DNA from: Ruminococcus sp. UBA1366
Lineage (GTDB): Bacteria > Bacillota > Clostridia > Oscillospirales > Ruminococcaceae
DNA length: 5,226 nucleotides
Assembly (NCBI GenBank): GCA_002306005.1
Contig: DBRO01000061.1
Location: 918-6,143 of the forward strand
Reading direction: 5' to 3'
Each line of letters starts with the position of its first letter. Position 1 is the first letter of the stretch. The position numbers were made by a program, and so were the translations under genes. Of the stretch, positions 1-5,226 are shown piece by piece. A model generated the notes under the pieces. The model worked only from the letters and a program-made list of their open reading frames with translations. It was not told the origin of the DNA and made no database searches.

Positions 1-500
1 GATTTTGAAAGCAAAGTAATGCTTTGCGCGTGTATGGAAATTTCTCCCTTGCGTGTGCGGAAAACATACCCCGCAACACCCACAATGTCGCCGATGTCCC
101 ATTTTTTAAACTCTGCGAATTCCTCCGCGCCAATATCATTGGTTCGCACATACACCTGCATCCGGTCCGTGCCGTCCTGAATGTCCACAAAATTTGCCTT
201 GCCCATATCGCGCCGGCTCATCATTCTGCCTGCAGCCCGACACGTGATGCGGTTTTCTTCCAGTGCGGACTTCAGCGCTGCCTCGTCCTCTCCGCATTCG
301 GCTTTTAAACGTGCCTCCAATGCCTCGTACTGCGCCTTCGCCTCCGCACAAGAAAGCGTGATATCGTATTTCGTGATCTCAAACGGATTCTTCCCCGCGC
401 TTTTTAAATCCGCTAGCTTTTCCATCCGGATTTTCTTTAAGCTGTGTACTTCCTCCGCCGAAAGTTCTTCTCCCTCTGCCAGATTCTCTTGCTCACTCAT
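1..500 (-). CDS. lysS: Lysyl-tRNA synthetase, class II, N-terminal part (3' end outside window)
   Basis: LysS attaches lysine to tRNA-Lys in the cytoplasm. The first 166 codons are present, about one third of the usual 500 residues; the frame runs off the left edge with no stop. Residues 18-40 (KKIRMEKLADLKSAGKNPF) match the N-terminal helix region of class II LysS. The OB-fold anticodon-binding domain follows, with AGRMMSRRDMGKANFVDIQDG (about 90-110), RMQVYVRTNDIG, FKKWDIGDIVGVAGYVFRTRKGEISIH and LLSK. AsnRS and AspRS share the fold, but the GRMMSRRDMGKANF block is specific to LysS. The catalytic motifs 1-3 are outside the window. A helical, charged stretch at about 56-86 (between CAEAKAQYEALEARL and ENRITCRAAGR) seems longer than in E. 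coli LysS. The ATG has GGAAGGAG 11 bases upstream. It is the last visible gene of the same-strand series and may have its own promoter. Confidence 0.96.
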   Translation of the reverse strand, partial: MSEQENLAEGEELSAEEVHSLKKIRMEKLADLKSAGKNPFEITKYDITLSCAEAKAQYEALEARLKAECGEDEAALKSALEENRITCRAAGRMMSRRDMGKANFVDIQDGTDRMQVYVRTNDIGAEEFAEFKKWDIGDIVGVAGYVFRTRKGEISIHAQSITLLSK

Positions 501-511
501 CTGCTTTGTTT

Positions 512-533
512 CTCCTTCCGTATCTTTGCGTTT
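512..533 (-). promoter_or_regulatory. lysS leader and ribosome binding site (shared leader copy)
   Basis: On the minus strand AAACGCAAAGATACG leads into GGAAGGAG (519-512), 11 bases from the lysS ATG at 500. This Shine-Dalgarno sequence supports the start. The segment is nearly the same as the gyrA leader at 3927-3906, and in both places it lies just downstream of a palindromic element ending in TTACAAA. Confidence 0.7.
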
Positions 534-551
534 GTTTCGCTGGGCGCTTTG

Positions 552-605
552 TAAGGGGGCGCTGCCCCCTTATGATCCCCTGCCAAAGGGTCTACGACCC
601 TTTGG
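552..605. repeat. Double-hairpin intergenic repeat between greA and lysS
   Basis: Two perfect hairpins lie 10 bases apart. The first has 9-bp arms taagggggc (552-560) and gccccctta (564-572) with loop gct. The second has 10-bp arms ccaaagggtc (583-592) and gaccctttgg (596-605) with loop tac. Neither is followed by a T-run on either strand, so they are not textbook terminators, although they could slow polymerase or protect RNA ends. Paired G-rich stems of this kind recall dispersed intergenic repeats in Oscillospiraceae; this is recollection, not a search. A ctttgtaa flank (547-554) also matches the element before gyrA. Confidence 0.8.
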
Positions 606-625
606 AATCCCATATTTTAGGTGCT

Positions 626-655
626 CTTATATTGGCTTTCTAGGTTGTGTTGTAA
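626..655 (-). promoter_or_regulatory. Possible weak lysS promoter
   Basis: On the minus strand TTACAA (655-650) and TATAAG (631-626) are separated by 18 bases. The -10 matches the consensus at five of six positions and the -35 at only three. Transcription would start near 619, placing both hairpins of the downstream repeat in the lysS 5' untranslated region. It is the best candidate I see in the gap, but it could be chance. The rest of the gap (about 656-769) shows no RNA gene, T-box motif or convincing terminator. Confidence 0.25.
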
Positions 656-769
656 TATCATTCCTTCTTTTGAATTGCTCATGTTTGGTTACAAGCTTTG
701 CGCTTTATGAATGATAAGAAATATAAGAAAGCAATCCACTTCGTGCGTTGACAATGTCTCCAGTGAAAC

Positions 770-1249
770 CTACTTGCTAATCTCCAAAATTTCAAATTCA
801 ATCATACCATCGGGGACTTCCACCTCGATGACATCGCCGACTTTTTTACGAAGTGCGGCGACACCGATGGGAGATTCGTCGGAGATTTTGCCGTTATCGG
901 GATCAGATTCTGTTGAGCCGACAATTTGGAGGGTTTCAATTTCCCCTGTTTCGCGGTCTTTGATTTTGATAATCGAACCCACGCTGACTTCGTGCGTGGT
1001 AATGCTTTCGTCGTCCACCACAATCGCATTGGAAATAATATTTTCCAATTCGTTAATTTTCGCTTCCAGAATACCCTGCTCGTTCTTTGCCTCGTCATAC
1101 TCTGCGTTTTCGGACAAGTCGCCGTAGCTCCGTGCCTCTTTCAGCTTTTCGGCAACCTCGCTTCTGCGAACGGTAATGAGGTATTCCAGTTCTTTTTCCA
1201 GTTTGGCATAGCCCTCCTTGGAAACGGTTTTCTTAATTAGTCCTGCCAT
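770..1249 (-). CDS. greA: Transcription elongation factor GreA
   Basis: GreA inserts its coiled coil into the secondary channel of backtracked RNA polymerase and stimulates cleavage of the nascent RNA 3' end. The 159-residue product matches the usual length (about 158). Residues 1-75 form the antiparallel coiled coil, with the tip motif GDLSENAEY at 43-51; D44 and E47 correspond to the metal-coordinating acidic pair of the family. The C-terminal FKBP-like domain (about 80-159) contains VGSIIKIKD, YxIVGSTESDP-like sequence (here LQIVGSTESDP) and SPIGVAALRKKVGDVIEVEVP, all typical. GreB and the anti-Gre paralogues are less likely because the acidic tip and GreA-type C-terminal block are intact. 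The start is 43 bases after the gyrA stop on the same strand with no terminator between, so read-through from gyrA is likely. Confidence 0.97.
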   Translation of the reverse strand: MAGLIKKTVSKEGYAKLEKELEYLITVRRSEVAEKLKEARSYGDLSENAEYDEAKNEQGILEAKINELENIISNAIVVDDESITTHEVSVGSIIKIKDRETGEIETLQIVGSTESDPDNGKISDESPIGVAALRKKVGDVIEVEVPDGMIEFEILEISK

Positions 1250-1259
1250 ACAGTTCAAA

Positions 1260-1265
1260 TCCTTT
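1260..1265 (-). promoter_or_regulatory. greA ribosome binding site
   Basis: On the minus strand AAAGGA lies 10 bases before the ATG at 1249. It supports that start against the longer open frame beginning at 1369, which would add 40 basic residues encoded inside the gyrA tail region and has no family support. Confidence 0.75.
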
Positions 1266-1292
1266 CTGTTTTGTGTAAGAACTTTGTGCGTT

Positions 1293-3890
1293 TTATTCCT
1301 CCGGTGTTTCTTCCGGCTGATTTTCCTCTGTTTCGTCCGTGGAGGACTCGTCATCCGCGTCGTCCACAATCACTTCGGACTGCTCCTCTTTTGCGGATTC
1401 TGCCAGTTCTTTTTCCAGTTCTTCCGCGCTGGGCTGTTCAATTTCGGCAATTTCGGCGCTGTCGTCATGCTCGGCTCGGGTGAATGTCACCACAGTTTCG
1501 CCCTCTGCGATACGCATTAAGCGCACGCCCGTAGCATATCTGCCCATCACGCGGACATCCTCACAGCGAATCCGAATGACAATCCCATCGGAAGAAATCA
1601 TTAGAATATCGTCCGTTTCGTCCACAACTTTAATTCCGCAAACAAAGCCTTTTTCGTCCGAAACCTTGTAGTTGAGCATACCGAATCCGCCTCTGCGCTG
1701 TTCGCGATAGGCGTCCAAAGCGGTTCGTCTGCCCTGTCCGCGGTCGGTCACGGTCAGCACGGTTGCGTTTTCGCGCACCCTAGCCATAGAAACCACATAG
1801 TCGCCGTCCCGCAGTTTGATTGCCTTTACACCGTGCGCAGAGCGGGACATGGAGCGAATCTGATTCTCATCAAAGTGAATTGCCATGCCGTTGCGCGTTG
1901 CGACAATCAGGCTGTTTGTGCCGTCCGTCATGCGAACCGCGGCAATCTCATCGCCCTCGTCCAGACCAATCGCAATCAGTCCGTTTTTGCGGACGTTGCG
2001 GTAATCCTCCAGCGGCGTGCGTTTAATCTTGCCGTTTTTGGTAATCATCACAATATATTTGCCCGGGCAAAAATCACAGGTGCGAATCATTGCCGCAAGC
2101 TTTTCGCCCTCGCCCAGTGCCAGCAAATTCACCACGTTTACCCCGCGGGAAGCCCGCGAGCCTTCCGGAACTTCATAGCATTTCAGCCGGTACATTAAGC
2201 CTTTATTGGAAATAAACAGTACATGATCATGCGTGGAGCAGATGAACATTTCGTCCACAAAGTCGTCCTCGCGCTGTTTCATGCCGGAAACGCCCCGTCC
2301 GCCGCGGTTCTGCGCCTTATAGACGGTTACGGGCATCCGCTTGATGTAGCCGTTGTTCGTGTAGGCAACTACGTTATCCTCCACGGGAATCAAGTCCTCA
2401 ATATCCACCTCGCCGCTGACGTTTTCAATTGCTGTTCTGCGCGGGTCGCCGAATTTGCGTTTAATCTCCTCCGCTTCGGTCAGGATGATTTCCAAAATGC
2501 GCTCGTGACTAGCCAAAATATCCTCATAGTCCTTAATTTTCACTTCCAGTGCCGCCAGTTCGTCCAGAATTTTCTGCCGTTCCAAACCGGTGAGCTGAAT
2601 CAGGCGCATCTGCGCAATGGCCTCCGCCTGAATATCCGACAGCGCAAAGCGTTCCACCAAGCGCTGTTTTGCCTCGGCGGGCGTTTTGGAAGACCGGATA
2701 ATGGCAATGACTTCATCAATGTAATCCAGCGCAATGACAAGACCTTCCAAAATATGTGCGCGTTCCTTTGCTTTCCGCAAATCGTACAACGTACGGTTTG
2801 TAATCACTTCCACCTGAAAATCCAGATACTTTTCCAGCATTTCTTTCAGCGTTAAAACTTTCGGAATGCCGTTCACCAACGCCAGCATAATCACGCCGAC
2901 GGTTTCCTGCAGCTGTGTGTAGGAGAAAAGCTTATTCAGCACCACCTGCTCGATGGCATCTTTTTTCAGTTCAATCACAATCCGCATACCGGTACGGTCG
3001 GATTCATCCCGCAAATCGTGAATGCCGTCCACGCGCTTGTCTTTTACCAATCCGGCAATGCTTTCAATCAGGCGGGCTTTGTTCACCATGTAGGGAATTT
3101 CATGCACAATAATGCAGTTTCTGCCCTTGATTTCCTCAAAGCTGGTGTTGGCACGCAGGGTAATTTTTCCCCTGCCCGTGCCGTAAGCCGCACGGATGCC
3201 CGCCCTGCCCATAATAATACCGCCCGTCGGGAAATCCGGTCCGTGGATGCATTCCATCAGCTCATCCAGCGTTGCCTCTGGATTTTCCGCCAAAAGCCGC
3301 ATACCGTCAATCACTTCTGTTAAATTATGCGGCGGAATATTTGTTGCCATACCCACGGCGATACCCGTACTGCCGTTCACCAACAGGTTTGGGAAACGGC
3401 TGGGCAGTACAACCGGTTCTTTCAAACGGTCGTCATAGTTGGATTGGAACGGCACGGTTTCTTTATTGATATCGGTCAGCATTTCTACCGAAATTTTCGA
3501 CATTTTTGCCTCAGTATAACGATAAGCTGCCGCGGGATCACCATCCACCGAGCCGAAATTTCCATGCCCGTCAATCAGCGGGTAACGCAACGAAAAACTC
3601 TGCGCCATCCGCACCAGCGCATCATACACCGAAGCATCTCCGTGCGGGTGGTACCGTCCCAGCACCGAACCTACCGTGTCCGCGCATTTGCGGTATGCCT
3701 TGTCCGGCGTCAAGCCGTTTTCATGTAATGTGTATAAAATCCGGCGGTGTACCGGCTTTAATCCGTCCCGCACATCCGGAAGCGCACGCGCTACAATAAC
3801 AGACATCGAATAGGCAAGAAAACTGTCTTTCATCTCCTTTTCAATATCCGTCAAAATGACCTTTGACGCGCCGTTTTCTCCGATTTCCAT
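1293..3890 (-). CDS. gyrA: DNA gyrase subunit A
   Basis: GyrA is the DNA cleavage, religation and wrapping subunit of the gyrase A2B2 complex. At 865 residues it is full length. The N-terminal part carries [37 protein letters not shown] (about 16-52, given here as the family block), [10 protein letters not shown] (81-90) and the active-site tyrosine Y125 in AAYRYTEA. The tower and coiled-coil region reaches about 490. The C-terminal beta-propeller (about 500-806) holds a GyrA box variant QNRGGRG (527-533) in the first blade and a second box-like QRRGGFG (731-737) in a later blade. The box and propeller argue for GyrA over ParC, as does the upstream gyrB. The position equivalent to E. coli S83 is alanine (A86); the D87 equivalent is retained (D90). 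A strongly acidic tail follows (807-865). The chosen ATG gives the normal N-terminus; a purine-rich site precedes it. Confidence 0.98.
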   Translation of the reverse strand: MEIGENGASKVILTDIEKEMKDSFLAYSMSVIVARALPDVRDGLKPVHRRILYTLHENGLTPDKAYRKCADTVGSVLGRYHPHGDASVYDALVRMAQSFSLRYPLIDGHGNFGSVDGDPAAAYRYTEAKMSKISVEMLTDINKETVPFQSNYDDRLKEPVVLPSRFPNLLVNGSTGIAVGMATNIPPHNLTEVIDGMRLLAENPEATLDELMECIHGPDFPTGGIIMGRAGIRAAYGTGRGKITLRANTSFEEIKGRNCIIVHEIPYMVNKARLIESIAGLVKDKRVDGIHDLRDESDRTGMRIVIELKKDAIEQVVLNKLFSYTQLQETVGVIMLALVNGIPKVLTLKEMLEKYLDFQVEVITNRTLYDLRKAKERAHILEGLVIALDYIDEVIAIIRSSKTPAEAKQRLVERFALSDIQAEAIAQMRLIQLTGLERQKILDELAALEVKIKDYEDILASHERILEIILTEAEEIKRKFGDPRRTAIENVSGEVDIEDLIPVEDNVVAYTNNGYIKRMPVTVYKAQNRGGRGVSGMKQREDDFVDEMFICSTHDHVLFISNKGLMYRLKCYEVPEGSRASRGVNVVNLLALGEGEKLAAMIRTCDFCPGKYIVMITKNGKIKRTPLEDYRNVRKNGLIAIGLDEGDEIAAVRMTDGTNSLIVATRNGMAIHFDENQIRSMSRSAHGVKAIKLRDGDYVVSMARVRENATVLTVTDRGQGRRTALDAYREQRRGGFGMLNYKVSDEKGFVCGIKVVDETDDILMISSDGIVIRIRCEDVRVMGRYATGVRLMRIAEGETVVTFTRAEHDDSAEIAEIEQPSAEELEKELAESAKEEQSEVIVDDADDESSTDETEENQPEETPEE

Positions 3891-3901
3891 GCTTTTTTAT
3901 A

Positions 3902-3927
3902 CCTGTCCTTTCGTTATTTTTGCGTTT
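3902..3927 (-). promoter_or_regulatory. gyrA leader and ribosome binding site (shared leader copy)
   Basis: On the minus strand AAACGCAAAAATAACG is followed by AAAGGA ending at 3906, then CAGG. AAGGA is 15 bases from the ATG and the second, weaker AGG (3904-3902) is 11 bases away, so the spacing is on the long side. The stretch 3927-3906 is nearly the same as the leader before lysS (533-512): about 19 of 22 aligned positions agree. Confidence 0.6.
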
Positions 3928-3928
3928 C

Positions 3929-3976
3929 TTTTGTAAAGGGACACGGGAACTCTACGAGTTCCCACCCCTTACAAAG
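3929..3976. repeat. Intergenic palindromic element between the membrane-protein gene and gyrA
   Basis: An inner perfect hairpin has 8-bp arms gggaactc (3945-3952) and gagttccc (3956-3963) around a 3-base loop, tac. Outer arms tttgtaa (3930-3936) and ttacaaa (3969-3975) also pair, with three further G-C pairs after one A/C mismatch. The element starts within ten bases of the upstream gene's stop codon. Neither strand has a T-run after the stem, so it does not look like an intrinsic terminator. The stem tip (tc-tac-ga) and the 3' flank match the element before lysS. It may act in mRNA processing or stability, or be a dispersed intergenic repeat; the function is unknown. Confidence 0.75.
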
Positions 3977-3981
3977 CAGTT

Positions 3982-4782
3982 CTAATTCAACAAAGTATAA
4001 TGCTCATCGAGGTGGACATCGAACTCCTCAGCTAATTTTTTCTCGGTGTAGGAATCCATGACACGTTTGGGGAGAACATAGAGAAGGCTTTTCTGGTAAA
4101 GCAGGAGGAAGATATCCGATGTTTCCGTGACATCCAAGGATTTATCCTCGAAATAAATTCGGCGGGGTTCGATATTCGGGGTTTCGGAATCGTCCTCGTC
4201 CTCGTCAAAATCCTCATCGAAGTCCTCATCCGGCTCTTTTTTTTCGGCACGGATCCCGTTTACGAACACAGCGTCAGTTACAGTACTGATTTCCAGATAA
4301 TCCTGATAGAGCGTGAAATTATAGCGGTCGTCTTGAATTTCGCGGAACGCCTTCATGTAAATTTTGCGGATACGCACAGGGTTCACCCAAACGAAAAGAA
4401 TCATCAAAGCGCACATGCCCGCCGCCGCCCACAGCCAGCCGGACTGCGTGGTGGAAGTTAAGTTTTCGATAAACACAAAAGCAATCAGCAACCCTAAAAT
4501 CACGGTATTGCGCACGCTTCTTTTAAAAAGCACGGAATGATGAAACAGCCGGATCGCCGCCGCCTGCTCGTCTTCGGTAATTTGGTAATTTTCCAGCCGC
4601 ACCAAAGGCGCGTCCGCATCTGCCTCTGCCGGACGATCATATTCGATTTGCAAACTTTCATCACCGGTATTTTTACGAAGCATTTTTTCAATTTCGCCGT
4701 TTAAATCCGCATCTGAGCCGACAAGCACGTCCTCATCCAGCTCGCCGTCGCCACCGTCTTCTTTTTTTAAAATATAAGCCAT
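3982..4782 (-). CDS. Two-helix membrane protein with YcxB-like C-terminal part and acidic insert
   Basis: A 266-residue protein of unknown function. Residues 1-75 are acidic and probably disordered. Two hydrophobic segments follow at about 92-108 and 114-133, separated by a very short loop. Basic residues flank both (KRSVRN before, NPVRIRKIYMK after), so both ends should face the cytoplasm. The remainder (about 135-262) resembles the YcxB-like family: a helix after the second segment, then YQDYLEIST, and later SLDVTETSDIFLLLYQKSLLYVLPKRVM, whose ending in a 'LPKR' strand is typical. That assignment is from memory of the family pattern, not a search. An acidic low-complexity insert, EPDEDFDEDFDEDEDDSE (183-200), interrupts the C-terminal domain. 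The gene lies between gyrB (54-base gap) and gyrA (91-base gap) on the same strand, so it is probably co-transcribed with them. No enzyme motif is visible. Confidence 0.85.
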   Translation of the reverse strand: MAYILKKEDGGDGELDEDVLVGSDADLNGEIEKMLRKNTGDESLQIEYDRPAEADADAPLVRLENYQITEDEQAAAIRLFHHSVLFKRSVRNTVILGLLIAFVFIENLTSTTQSGWLWAAAGMCALMILFVWVNPVRIRKIYMKAFREIQDDRYNFTLYQDYLEISTVTDAVFVNGIRAEKKEPDEDFDEDFDEDEDDSETPNIEPRRIYFEDKSLDVTETSDIFLLLYQKSLLYVLPKRVMDSYTEKKLAEEFDVHLDEHYTLLN

Positions 4783-4810
4783 CGTTTTCTGCGCGAAAAC
4801 CGCGCCCTCC
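4783..4810 (-). promoter_or_regulatory. Shine-Dalgarno sequence with hairpin spacer before the membrane-protein gene
   Basis: Read on the minus strand, a strong GGAGG lies at 4810-4806. It is 23 bases from the ATG at 4782, too far for normal initiation. The bases between start with a perfect hairpin, GCGCG-GTTTT-CGCGC (4805-4791), which leaves 8 bases (AGAAAACG) before the ATG. If the hairpin folds, the effective spacing becomes about 8, which is near optimal. No ATG, GTG or TTG occurs in frame between the gyrB stop and this ATG, and no other purine-rich site lies closer, so this arrangement decides the start. The sequence is seen; the role of the hairpin is inferred. Confidence 0.6.
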
Positions 4811-4836
4811 CGTCTTTTGAATACTAAATTTGAATT

Positions 4837-5226
4837 CTAAATATCCAGATTCATGACATATTTTGCGTTGCGCTCGATAAAATCCCGCCGCGGTGCGACT
4901 TTATCTCCCATGAGAATTGTAAAGGTTTCGTCCGCTTTCACGGCATCCTCCATGGTAATTTTCAGAATCGTGCGGGTTTCGGGATTCATGGTGGTATCCC
5001 ACAGCTGGTGGGGGTCCATTTCGCCCAACCCTTTATACCGCTGGACATCCACCTTTGCGTTGTTTTCGCCGGAAAGCTCCCGAATATACACATCGCGCTC
5101 CTCATCGGAGAACGCATAGCGCGCTTGTTTTCCGCGGCTGACTTTAAACAGCGGCGGCTGAGCGATATACACATGGCCTTCTTCCACAAGTTTTTTCATA
5201 AACCGGAAGAAAAACGTCAGCAGCAG
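4837..5226 (-). CDS. gyrB: DNA gyrase subunit B, C-terminal part (5' end outside window)
   Basis: GyrB is the ATPase subunit of DNA gyrase, which with GyrA introduces negative supercoils. Only the last 129 codons and the TAG stop are present. The frame is open to the right edge, where it begins LLLTFFFRFM, the stretch that follows the Toprim metal-binding DxD motif; the motif itself lies just outside. Visible family marks are QPPLFKV, then KQARYAFSDEERD, then QRYKGLGEMDPHQLW (visible residues about 62-76), then LMGDKVAPRRDFIE and the usual LDI ending. The short distance between QPPLFKV and QRYKGLGEM shows that the roughly 170-residue insertion of proteobacterial GyrB is absent, as in Gram-positives. 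ParE shares parts of these motifs, but the following gyrA and the YKGLGEM context favour GyrB. The stop lies 54 bases before the next gene on the same strand, which suggests co-transcription. Confidence 0.96.
   Translation of the reverse strand: MLLTFFFRFMKKLVEEGHVYIAQPPLFKVSRGKQARYAFSDEERDVYIRELSGENNAKVDVQRYKGLGEMDPHQLWDTTMNPETRTILKITMEDAVKADETFTILMGDKVAPRRDFIERNAKYVMNLDI

Noticed and set aside
617..682. 21-codon minus-strand ORF before lysS (MSNSKEGMIL...), a possible leader peptide
   Set aside because: No Shine-Dalgarno sequence precedes its ATG and it has no run of lysine codons or overlap with the hairpins.
181..714. Plus-strand open frames across lysS and the gap, and many others opposite gyrA
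   Set aside because: They are antisense to well-supported genes, show no recognisable domains, and their composition follows the codon pattern of the opposite strand.
501..769. T-box or other amino-acid riboswitch upstream of lysS
   Set aside because: I find no T-box signature sequence and no terminator/antiterminator pair; the hairpins are simple perfect stems.
1250..1369. Longer greA reading frame starting 40 codons upstream
   Set aside because: The extra residues overlap the gyrA tail in another frame, are not GreA-like, and AAAGGA sits 10 bases before the ATG at 1249.
3929..3976. Intrinsic terminator after the membrane-protein gene
   Set aside because: The stem is not followed by a T-run on either strand.
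4783..4839. Possible stop read-through from gyrB into the membrane protein, since the 18 codons between are open and in the same frame
   Set aside because: The chance of this is high for so short a gap, and the next gene has its own GGAGG and ATG; no stimulatory structure is seen right after the TAG.

Overview
The window (about 52% GC by eye) is a compact stretch of housekeeping genes, all read from the minus strand. In transcription order it holds the 3' end of gyrB, a small membrane protein with an acidic insert, full-length gyrA, greA, and the 5' third of lysS. Several signs point to a Gram-positive anaerobe of the class Clostridia, probably near Oscillospiraceae/Ruminococcaceae: a GyrB C-terminus without the large proteobacterial insertion, GyrA with clostridial-type sequence, greA directly followed by a class II lysS, AGGAG-type ribosome binding sites, and G-rich intergenic palindromes of a kind I associate with that group. 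The family-level placement is inference.

Layout, from right to left as transcribed. At 5226-4837 is the end of the GyrB Toprim/tail region. A 54-base gap follows, holding an unusual start site: a GGAGG sequence separated from the ATG by a perfect small hairpin. At 4782-3982 is a two-helix membrane protein with a YcxB-like C-terminal part. A 91-base gap carries a palindromic element and the gyrA leader. GyrA (865 aa) occupies 3890-1293 and ends in a long acidic tail. After 43 bases comes GreA (159 aa, 1249-770). A 269-base gap carries two perfect hairpins, a possible weak lysS promoter and the lysS leader. LysS runs from 500 off the left edge.

Functionally, GyrB and GyrA form DNA gyrase, GreA rescues backtracked RNA polymerase, and LysS charges tRNA-Lys. 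The set is a growth-linked information-processing cluster. The membrane protein between gyrB and gyrA is the only member without an obvious link to these roles. I see no mobile gene, CRISPR array, RNA gene or defence system. The most interesting signals are in the gaps: the hairpin-spaced start site, and two intergenic palindromes, each followed by nearly the same 22-base leader that ends in the ribosome binding site of the next gene.
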